The notes under the pieces were generated by a model, which was not told the DNA's origin, did not search any database, and saw only the letters and a program-made list of their open reading frames with translations. Made by a program: the position numbers and the translations under genes. Below are positions 55,014 through 64,000 of a DNA stretch of 64,000 bases, in pieces. The stretch spans positions 90,050,321 to 90,114,320 of the forward strand of contig NC_083341.1 of NCBI RefSeq assembly GCF_019175385.1, written 5' to 3'. Position 1 is the stretch's first letter. Every line of letters begins with the position of its first letter. The stretch comes from Lycium barbarum. Lineage: Eukaryota; Streptophyta; Magnoliopsida; Solanales; Solanaceae.

Positions 55014-58000
55014 TATCACGCCCCAAAACCCACCCTAGACGTGACCGGCATCCGACGTCATGAACAACATCGGAAGAACCTAAACGACATAATAATAATA
55101 CTTGAACCCGCCAGGTTCAATATTCGCCTCCAACAATTTATAAATTAAATGTAACACATGAATTAAATCAGCGGAAGTCTTTATAAGAAATGGCCATCAA
55201 CGTGGCAAACACCCATTAAGTCTACCCACAATTCTGACAACTATCTATGGAGCTTCTGAGAGACATAAAAATCGTCAAACTTCGGGACGCAGCCCGGAAA
55301 TCTAGAATAATAAATGAAACGGAAAGTGTCCCACGAACAAGGATGTGGGCTCACCAAATCCACAACAGTAGCAAGTCCTATTAAGCGTCGAAAGTATCAC
55401 GAACCTGCTCTTCTTCGTTACCTAACATACCATCAAAAACAACAATGGTATGCCTGAGTACTTTTGTACTCAGTGAGTGCCTCGGGGACAACAAGTATTA
55501 TGAAAATAAAATATAATAATATATAAAGAAATCAGTTCTGAAAAAGATAGCATAAAAACAGCCATTCCACTTTGTGATTCTCAATATCATTTGTTAAACA
55601 GTTTACAAATCCATTAATCAATATAGAAACAAGTATTCAGCATGTGTATCTCCATAAGAATTATCAAAAATCGATTATGAAGTCTTTTGTTAAGTTACAA
55701 CTTTTAATTATGCCTTTCAAATTGATCATGATTGTCAACAACGGTTCCATGAGAGATTACGAATATTACACATATACGAATATTTTACATACTGACACAA
55801 GCCCAAGAATCAATCACATCGAGGGAATGACCGTAGGGTTCCCTTGTCACAACTCACCACACCGAATTATAAAGTCTCGGTGACCACTCATCCTCCCGAA
55901 TGGCTAGGCATAAACACACCGGGATATGAAATCCCCGGTAACCACTCATCCTCCCGAATGGCTAGGCACACTGCGCAATACACCGAAATATAGATTCACG
56001 GTGGCTACTCTTCCTCCCGAATAGCAAGGCCATTAATGCACCCCAGGTAGCGAACCCGGGAGTGGCCACTCCTCCTCCCGAATGGCAAGGCAATTAATAC
56101 ACTAGGATCCATAGTGGCTACTCCTCCTCCCGAATAGCAAGGCAAACAGAACAACAAAGTCCATGGCATAGAAGCCGATTCACCAATTGTCTCAAAGCAG
56201 TCATACCGTCAATAACATTTAAGTTCATTACACATATCGATCAACGAAAGGCATATCAATTTAACTCTTTACCATTTACCATGCCAAGAATTTCACTTAC
56301 GAATTCTATATCACTACAAGCCACTCACAGGAAACAAGATAGAAAGCAAGCCACTCATAGGCAAACTAATCAATCAATCGATACTCCTGGTTAGGAAACC
56401 ATGGAGGCTAATCGTCCTCTGGACAAACACAACTTTACCATACAGTTACAAAAACACAAACAAAAATACAAATAATGTCATATTACTAAATTATCAATTA
56501 TGGCTTAGGGCCGAACCTCACTTCTCAAGTCATCATCCCAAATAGAGGCATTTCAAGTTACCACCGATTGAGAATCTTATTCAAATTTCAAGTTTAAGAA
56601 ACCCATTTTACAACAAAACAAGTTGAAGGTCTAACCTTTAGAAGATTTAAGTTCAATCATCCAATAATGGGGAAAAGCGAGTTTCACAAAGTAGTATAGT
56701 TCGTGTAAGGTTCGATGCGGGCTTGACCCTACACACGCATGACCTTGTCTAAAAGAAATCATCTTTGTAGTCAAATTATCATTACGGAGCATTATGCCAT
56801 ATTGAAAGGATAAGTCATTCCGACCAATGTTTGAAAACGTATAACTTCTTTACGAAAGATTTCCATGTCTTAAATCATCAATGAGAATATCATTACCAAC
56901 CCTTAACCATCATTATTAAACATATCTTATAGAGGAAAACATTCATAATATCACATACATATATAGGGTTTGTTACAATCTAGGTTTAATGTGGGTTTGT
57001 CCCCTCACACACATTAACCACCATTTAAACATGAATTAGAGTTCAAGGAACATGAAAAGATTTCTTTTCCTTTCATTCATTAAAGGATCTTGAATAATAT
57101 TTATACTTCCAAATTCAAGAACAACAACATCAACAACAATCTCAACAATTATTTTATATCAATATCCAACTAATTCTATCCATTTAATCATACCAAAACA
57201 GCCCACAATCATTTGATATCCAAAAATCATAACCGAGCTTTCAATGTCATTTTCTCTATTCTAACCCGTCAAATCTATCAATGATAAGGGTAAGAACATT
57301 ATTAAAATCTTAGACATACATTAGGGTTTTGTATGAGAAGTTCACCCTTTCTATTCAATAAAGAACCTTCAAGAAAAGAAGTCATGCATTCCAAAATAAG
57401 ATTTTTCAAAAGAGACATACGAATCAAAATCAAAGAGTTTACAAAAAAAATCGATCAAAAGAGTATGTTCAAAAGAGGCATACCTTAATTTGTTAAACAA
57501 GATTTAACAATTCACTTTTCTATTGAAGAACACCCAAAACCTAGCTTGAATCACTTTGGAAGGAAATATGTTGCAAACCCTTAATTGCTCCAAAACCTGA
57601 ATTAAAGACTTGAATTTTGGAGAAGATTTCCCAAATCTTGATTCTTGAATCTTGAGATGGGTTTTCTTGAAAACCCTATATTAGGAATGATGATTTATTG
57701 TTTAGATTACAAGGATATATGTTAGAATTGAGTTGGAATAATTAGAATGGACTTACCTTGGTGTTCTTGATGTTGGAGGAGAGTAGGAGGTCGTTCTAGG
57801 GTTTGAAGGAATGAAAAATAATGAGTTGAATTGATATGGACGAATATATATTGTTCTGTGAAAGTGAAATTTACGACCTGAACACTGCTGGTCGTAAAGT
57901 CAGTTTACGGGCCGTAAATTGATTTACGGACCGTATACTGCACTTTGGACTGCACTGTGTCGCTTCAGTAAAATGGCCATAACTCCTTGCACAGATGTCC

Positions 58001-58348
58001 GTTTGACCCCCGTAAGATACCGTTGGAAAGGTATTTCAATGCTCTACAACTTGCATCAAGGACGTTTTCCCAAATTCGAAATACGTTTTGAAATACGGGC
58101 CGTAAAGTGAAATATGGTCCGTATTTAACCATATGACCTCAAAATGTCAAATTCCAGAATGTTCAGAAATTCTTGGTTTCAGTTTACGGGCACTGTTCAT
58201 GGTCGTAAATTGAAATACGGTCACTGTTCATGGGCATAAACCACCATATCACAACTGAACAGAAAAATTTCAATTTCCACATTCTTTATCTGGTGTTCTA
58301 AGTCTAGGATCGTGGTCAAAACTTTCGTTAAAGGTACGGGGTGTTACA
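55014..58348 (-). repeat. 3' LTR of J (left copy)
   Basis: On the minus strand it runs TGTAACACCCCGTACC to CGTGATA. U3 holds a TACGGNCCGTA cluster (57880-58235), AAGGTAAGT (GT at 57755-57756), AAGGTATGCC (about 57477-57486), a five-unit array (55877-56150) and a GAGTAC/GTACTC hairpin (55447-55475). No credible genes. Confidence 0.9.
55877..56150. repeat. Five-unit tandem array in the J LTR
   Basis: Five units of about 50-60 bp share GTGGCTACTCCTCCTCCCGA then ATAGCAAGGCA. The spacers contain CACCGGGA/TCCCCGGT-type inverted repeats. An equivalent array is at 60802-61075 in the other LTR. Confidence 0.85.
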
Positions 58349-58382
58349 TTATCCCCCCCTTAAGATCATTCGTCCTCGAATG
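58349..58382 (-). promoter_or_regulatory. Hairpin and polypurine tract of J
   Basis: On the minus strand, CATTCG, AGGA, CGAATG (6-bp stem, 58367-58382) is followed by ATCTTAAGGGGGGGATAA, ending at the LTR. Confidence 0.8.
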
Positions 58383-58787
58383 AAAGTCGTGGCTTAAGAT
58401 TCTTCACTAAACCTCAAATTTCAAATTTTCAAGAATTCTTCTAGCAAGGTGAAACATCCTTAGAGATAATATACGACTAACCATATAACGAATGCATCAT
58501 TAAGGCCTAAACACAATTGTGAGATTTATACTTCACTCTAAACTTTCACAGGAAAACACATCCGAAAGGTTCAACACATACCTATAGTAGGGAATAATAT
58601 TCAAGGTAACACGGCTTGAGTAATACCACAACAACTAGATAGAACTAAGCCCTTTTTGATTTCACCCCGCAAGTCTTAAGATACGACATAAGTCTACTCC
58701 GAATTTTTAACAATATCACTTTTTCACTCTATAACGGGTCCATCAGCAAATTCAAGCCTAACCATTTCTGATTGACAATCCAGAGTT

Positions 58788-58976
58788 TCATAACACTCGG
58801 AAAGCTAGTCCATCCCCAAAAATCACATCACAGTTCATCATTTCTAATTCAAACACATTAAAAGTAATCTCACAGCCCTTAACTACAATGACACAGTCTC
58901 TATACATTATAAAAGCGATAACAAGCACGCAGGGGTATTCATAGAAAAAGGGTGTCAACCATTGTTCGACTTCCAC
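58788..58976 (-). pseudogene. Protease remnant of J
   Basis: A 62-residue minus-strand frame contains YRDCVIVVKGCEITFNVFEL...NCDVIFGDGLAF. This follows the pattern of the segment after the protease active site in A, D and E (YRDC..., then [10 protein letters not shown]). The active-site Asp region and everything downstream are missing. The methionine at its start is not a real start. It is probably what is left of a gag-protease junction after pol was deleted. Confidence 0.5.
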
Positions 58977-59035
58977 ACAAAATCAAGGGCAAGATTTTGA
59001 GTTATATAAGAAAGAGTCGAACTCGAATTGATCAG

Positions 59036-59692
59036 CTAATACGCTTTAAAAGAACATATAGTAAGAATACCTGTGGCCCCGGCTTCAGGATCTTCTGCCG
59101 TATCCCTACAAATCAAACTATAATGTCGAGCTTGTCCCCTATTAGCGGTGTTAGAAACCGTTTTACCAGCCCTATTACCACGAGCATTAGGGGTGTTGTT
59201 AGCATTACCATCAGACGGATTATCCCTTTGGCCTGAAGAGTTAGCCATTTCACGAATCCACTTCCTACAATATTTCTTGATATGACCCCTAATCCCACAA
59301 TGGTGACAAACATGATCCTCCCATCTAAATGTTTGTCGGTTACTACCTTGCGAATATCTGTTCTGATCATTGTTCCTCTGACCTTGTCCACCAGATGGAA
59401 CGCCTATATTAGACTGAGAACCAAACTGTTGAGGTGCATAATTTCCTTTTCGTTGCCCTCCATCATACGAACCAGTGAAACCACCCACAGATCGGGCCTT
59501 CTTACTTTGTTCCCTGTCTAGCCGCTCTTCTCCCTTCCAATTCTCTTGTTGCTCGGCAAACCCAACCAAGGAATTACCGTTCTTGACCCCAGCAGTGGTA
59601 TGGTTAGTGACCCTGGTGGCTCGTCCGCCAGGCGATGATTTAGAAGCACCATTGTTTCCCTGATTACCAGTCCTCGCAGGAGTTAAAGCCAT
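59036..59692 (-). pseudogene. gag of J without the capsid core
   Basis: A 218-codon frame starts MALTPARTGNQ at 59692, two bases after an acceptor-like GCCCCGCAG. After about 45 residues it passes to GEERLDREQSKKARS, the basic stretch that follows the capsid in A, D and E. The capsid segment (PPEFFGSKPDEDP-type motif) is absent. A canonical CX2CX4HX4C knuckle, CHHCGIRGHIKKYC, follows at about residues 126-139. The frame then runs on through Asn/Gly-rich sequence to a stop at 59036, at the protease side. It is uninterrupted, so a short nucleic-acid-binding protein could still be made. Whether it is translated is unknown. Confidence 0.8.
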
Positions 59693-59900
59693 TTCTGCGG
59701 GGCACGAATTATTGGACACGTCAGAATGATCCTAAAGGAAGTTCAAGCTCTATAGCACAATCTAGAATAAAGAGGAGTGAGAAACACCTATAAATGCCCT
59801 GGTAGTCTTTCGATCATGCAGGTGATCAGGCTGCACAAGGAAGACTCCACTAGACACAGCTCCACAGACACAGAAAACTCCTAGGACACATTTAAACCTA

Positions 59901-59913
59901 GGCTCTGATACCA
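59901..59913 (-). promoter_or_regulatory. Primer binding site of J
   Basis: On the minus strand TGGTATCAGAGCC lies four bases after the 5' LTR end at 59918, the initiator-tRNA match seen in the other elements. Confidence 0.92.
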
Positions 59914-59917
59914 AGCT

Positions 59918-62900
59918 TGTCACGCCCCAAAACCCACCCTAGACGTGACCGGCATCCGACGTCATGAACAACATCGGAAGAACCTAAACGACATAATAAT
60001 AATACTTGAACCCGCCAGGTTCAATATTCGCCTCCAACAATTTATAAATTAAATGTAACACATGAATTAAATCAGCGGAAGTCTTTATAAGCAATGGCCA
60101 TCAACGTGGCAAACACCCATTAAGTCGTACGAGACTTTTGACAATCTACCCACAATTCTGACAACTATCTATGGAGCTTCTAAGAGACATAACAATCGTC
60201 AAACTTCGGGACGCATCCCGGAAATCTAGAATAATAAATGAAACGGAAAGTGTCCCACGAACAAGGATGTGGGCTCACCAAATCCACAGCAGTAGCAAGT
60301 CCTATTAAGCGTCGAAAGTATCACGAACCTGCTCTTCTTCGTTACCTAACATACCATCAAAAACAACAATGGTATGCCTGAGTACTTTTGTACTCAGTGA
60401 GTGCCTCGGGGACAACAAGTATTATGAAAATAAAATATAATAATATATAAAGAAATCAGTTCTGAAAAAGATAGCATAAAAACAGCCATTCCACTTTGTG
60501 ATTCTCAATATCATTTGTTAAACAGTTTACAAATCCATTAATCAATATAGAAACAAGTATTCAACATGTGTATCTCCATAAGAATTATCAAAAATCGATT
60601 ATGAAGTCTTTTGTTAAGTTACAACTTTTAATTATGCCTTTCAAATTGATCATGATTGTCAACAACGGTTCCATGAGAGATTACGAATATTACACATATA
60701 CGAATATTTTACATACTGACACAAGCCCAAGAATCAATCACATCGAGGGAATGACCGTAGGGTTCCCTTGTCACAACTCACCACACCGAATTATAAAGTC
60801 TCGGTGACCACTCATCCTCCCGAATGGCTAGGCATAAACACACCGGGATATGAAATCCCCGGTAACCACTCATCCTCCCGAATGGCTAGGCACACTGCGC
60901 AATACACCGAAATATAGATTCACGGTGGCTACTCTTCCTCCCGAATAGCAAGGCCATTAATGCACCCCAGGTAGCGAACCCGGGAGTGGCCACTCCTCCT
61001 CCCGAATGGCAAGGCAATTAATACACTAGGATCCATAGTGGCTACTCCTCCTCCCGAATAGCAAGGCAAACAGAACAACAAAGTCCATGGCATAGAAGCC
61101 GATTCACCAATTGTCTCAAAGCAGTCATACCGTCAATAACATTTAAGTTCGTTACACATATCGATCAACGAAAGGCATATCAATTTAACTCTTTACCATT
61201 TACCATGCCAAGAATTTCACTTACGAATTCTATATCACTACAAGCCACTCACAGGAAACAAGATAGAAAGCAAGCCACTCATAGGCAAACTAATCAATCA
61301 ATCGATACTCCTGGTTAGGAAACCACGGAGGCTAATCGTCCTCTGGACAAACACAACTTTACCATACAGTTACAAAAACACAAACAAAAATACAAATAAT
61401 GTCATATTACTAAATTATCAATTATGGCTTAGGGCCGAACCTCACTTCTCAAGTCATCATCCCAAATAGAGGCATTTCAAGTTACCACCGATTGAGAATC
61501 TTATTCAAATTTCAAGTTTAAGAAACCCATTTTACAACAAAACAAGTTGAAGGTCTAACCTTTAGAAGATTTAAGTTCAATCATCCAATAATGGGGAAAA
61601 GCGAGTTTCACAAAGTAGTATAGTTCGTGTAAGGTTCGATGCGGGCTTGACCATACACACGCATGACCTTGTCTAAAAGAAATCATCTTTGTAGTCAAAT
61701 TATCATTACGGAGCATTATGCCATATTGAAAGGATAAGTTATTCCGACCAATGTTTGAAAACGTATAACTTCTTTACGAAAGATTTCCATGTCTTAAATC
61801 ATCAATGAGAATATCATTACCAACCCTTAACCATCATTATTAAACATATCTTATAGAGGAAAACATTCATAATATCACATACATATATAGGGTTTGTTAC
61901 AATCTAGGTTTAATGTGGGTTTGTCCCCTCACACACATTAACCACCATTTAAACATGAATTAGAGTTCAAGGAACATGAAAAGATTTCTTTTCCTTTCAT
62001 TCATTAAAGGATCTTGAATAATATTTATACTTCCAAATTCAAGAACAACAACATCAACAACAATCTCAACAATTATTTTATATCAATATCCAACTAATTC
62101 TATCCATTTAATCATACCAAAACAGCCCACAATCATTTGATATCCAAAAATCATAACCGAGCTTTCAATGTCATTTTCTCTATTCTAACCCGTCAAATCT
62201 ATCAATGATAAGGGTAAGAACATTATTAAAATCTTAGACATACATTAGGGTTTTGTATGAGAAGTTCACCCTTTCTATTCAATAAAGAACCTTCAAGAAA
62301 AGAAGTCAGGCATTCCAAAATAAGATTTTTCAAAAGCGACATACGAATCAAAATCAAAGAGTTTACAAAAACAATCGATCAAAAGAGTATGTTCAAAAGA
62401 GGCATACCTTAATTTGTTAAACAAGATTTAACAATTCACTTTTCTATTGAAGAACACCCAAAACCTAGCTTGAATCACTTTGGAAGGAAATATGTTGCAA
62501 ACCCTTAATTGCTCCAAAACATGAATTAAAGACTTGAATTTTGGAGAAGATTTCCCAAATCTTGATTCTTGAATCTTGAGATGGGTTTTCTTGAAAACCC
62601 TATATTAGGAATGATGATTTATTGTTTAGATTACAAGGATATATGTTAGAATTGAGTTGGAATAATTAGAATGGACTTACCTTGGTGTTCTTGATGTTGG
62701 AGGAGAGTAGGAGGTCGTTCTAGGGTTTGAAGGAATGAAAAATAATGAGTTGAATTGATATGGACGAATATATATTGTTCTGTGAAAGTGAAATTTACGA
62801 CCTGAACACTGCTGGTCGTAAAGTCAGTTTACGGGCCGTAAATTGATTTACGGACCGTATTCTGCACTTTGGACTGCACTGTGTCGCTTCAGTAAAATGG

Positions 62901-63272
62901 CCATAACTCCTTGCACAGATGTCCGTTTGACCCCCGTAAGATACCGTTGGAAAGGTATTTCAATGTTCTACAACTTTCATCAAGAACGTTTTCCCAAATT
63001 CGAAATACGTTTTGAAATACGGGCCGTAAAGTGAAATACGGTCCGTATTTAACCATATGACCTCAAAATGTCAAATTCCAGAATGTTCAGAAATTCTTGG
63101 TTTCAGTTTACGGGCACTGTTCATGGTCGTAAATTGAAATACGGACACTGTTCATGGGCGTAAACCACCATATCACAACTGAACAGAAAAATTTCAATTT
63201 CCACATTCTTTATCTGGTGTTCTAAGTCTAGGATCGTGGTCAAAACTTTCGTTAAAGGTACGGGGTGTTACA
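59918..63272 (-). repeat. 5' LTR of J (right copy)
   Basis: 3355 bp, on the minus strand from TGTAACACCCCG (63272) to GGGGCGTGACA (59918). Same modules as the left copy: a TACGGNCCGTA cluster (62805-63160), donor-like sites, the five-unit array and the terminal hairpin (60372-60400). It has an extra 20-bp block near 60126. Confidence 0.9.
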
Positions 63273-63277
63273 AGATG
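63273..63277 (+). other. Target-site duplication of J, right copy (AGATG)
   Basis: Repeats 55009-55013. Confidence 0.88.
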
Positions 63278-64000
63278 CCTTCCTAAACTCGTTGGATTAT
63301 TGGTATTATGGAACTATCGTCATCGCTATATCTCACCTTGAAGGAACAAGTATCATAAGGTGAGATCAATCACAATGAATAATTCCAAAGGTCATGAATA
63401 AGCTCAATAATATCATAAGAATCATGAGATTCATAGGCTTCTAGCATTTGTGGAAGCAACGATATTATGGATATAGTACAAAGGTTTATAACAAGGAATC
63501 ATGCCTTCAGAAAGAAAGGGTTTAGCCTTACCATACCTGGAAGCTCACTTCTCGACTTTCCAACCTACCTCCTGTCTTGAAATCTACATAAGAAACCATT
63601 CATACTATTGTTAGGCCTGTTGTTATATACCTATCCTAAGCCTCCAAATAAATCTTTCCAGAATCTGCCGAAATTCGGGCGGCATCTCCAATGTTGATAT
63701 GCCTAGCCCGAAATCATAATCCAGCAACCAACAACAATAACAATATTATCAACACCAAAATATTCTATAACATCTCACACGATGTTTTATCCAATTTCTC
63801 CACCAACAAATCCACTATACGATTATTCTACAACTCTACTTCCGTAAATAAACTTATATCCATATCAATAAGGAGAGATTCATACCTTATTCCCACTAGT
63901 ACCGTGATATCTCCAATATTTGCCTTGAATTCCAACCAAGATTCACCGCAATACGATAGTATAATCGCAACTACGCGCTGTCCAAAGTTAAATCTGGAGA
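63278..64000 (-). repeat. LTR of I, continued to the window edge
   Basis: Minus-strand LTR sequence with AGGTATGGTAAGGCTAAACC (about 63519-63538), a GCCGCCCGAATTTCGGCAG module (about 63667-63685) and a donor-like AAGGTATGA (about 63880). It resembles LTR H (53000-53350) but is clearly diverged from it. The LTR start lies right of the window. Confidence 0.72.

Larger units (their letters stand above)
55014..63272 (-). mobile_element. Element J: gag-only, pol-less LTR element (TR-GAG-like), minus strand
   Basis: LTRs of 3335 bp (left) and 3355 bp (right) bound only 1.57 kb of interior. The interior has a primer site, a gag lacking its capsid core, a protease scrap, and the hairpin plus purine tract. 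AGATG duplications flank it. The LTRs are almost identical apart from a 20-bp block (about 60126-60145) absent from the left copy and a few substitutions, so insertion was recent. The left terminus reads TATCACG instead of TGTCACG. RT, RNase H and integrase are absent, so movement would depend on another element. Confidence 0.9.

Noticed and set aside
55877..56150. Regularly spaced short repeats resembling a CRISPR array
   Set aside because: Units are imperfect, spacers are not unique-length, the array sits inside a plant LTR and is repeated in the partner LTR.

Overview
The window is repeat-dense plant nuclear DNA, most likely from a eudicot of the nightshade family. I infer this from the Tekay/Del-type chromovirus polyproteins, the very long (2.4-3.4 kb) LTRs and the tRNA-iMet-type primer sites. 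I see no host gene, rRNA, tRNA or CRISPR. Almost every base can be assigned to Ty3/gypsy-type LTR retrotransposons inserted into one another, as expected of gene-poor heterochromatin. I use letters as local names only.

Layout, left to right: G (1-2552, minus-strand LTR cut by the window edge) and A (3097-14089, plus, complete, target duplication GTTAT) both lie inside K, a plus-strand LTR (2553-3096 and 14095-18717) that carries a 2249-bp tandem duplication. K lies in the 5' LTR of B (18718-23467, plus, internally deleted). B lies in the 5' LTR of D (23468-52852, plus). E (25202-34497, plus, target duplication GGTTT, 5' LTR truncated) splits the gag of D. C (38351-47758, plus, complete, non-coding, target duplication CATGC) sits just after the pol of D. 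F (48417-50802, solo LTR, minus, target duplication AATAT) sits in the 3' LTR of D. D itself lies in the LTR of H (52853-54166, minus). H is followed by I (minus LTR, 54167-55013 and 63278-64000), which is split by J (55014-63272, minus, gag-only, target duplication AGATG). The matching target duplications and the split sequences give a relative insertion order.

Three broken gag-pol polyproteins (A, D, E) carry gag with zinc knuckles, an aspartic protease, RT, RNase H, integrase and a C-terminal chromodomain-like segment. In A and E the single reading frame is interrupted only by in-frame stops. D also has frameshifts and lost catalytic residues. J keeps a gag without its capsid core and a protease scrap. 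B and C have no recognisable coding sequence, yet C keeps the primer site, leader, purine tract and LTRs of the coding elements, so it looks like a large non-autonomous derivative that could be moved in trans.

The most interesting signal is in the LTRs. LTRs from clearly different families share short modules in the same order: a TATA-like box, a splice-donor-like AAGGTAAG, a GCTGCC/AATTTCGG module, a second donor-like AGGTATGT, hairpin arrays with GAGTCCC...GGGCCGGG, a TACTCAGTAC plus CCCCC/TTCGGGGG double hairpin, and a GGGTCGTGACA end. All five leaders that can be read end in a splice-acceptor-like CAG exactly where gag starts. Together these suggest a long spliced 5' UTR. The purine tract before the 3' LTR is always preceded by an AACATTCG/CGAATGTT hairpin, and three families carry clustered TACGGNCCGTA palindromes in U3.
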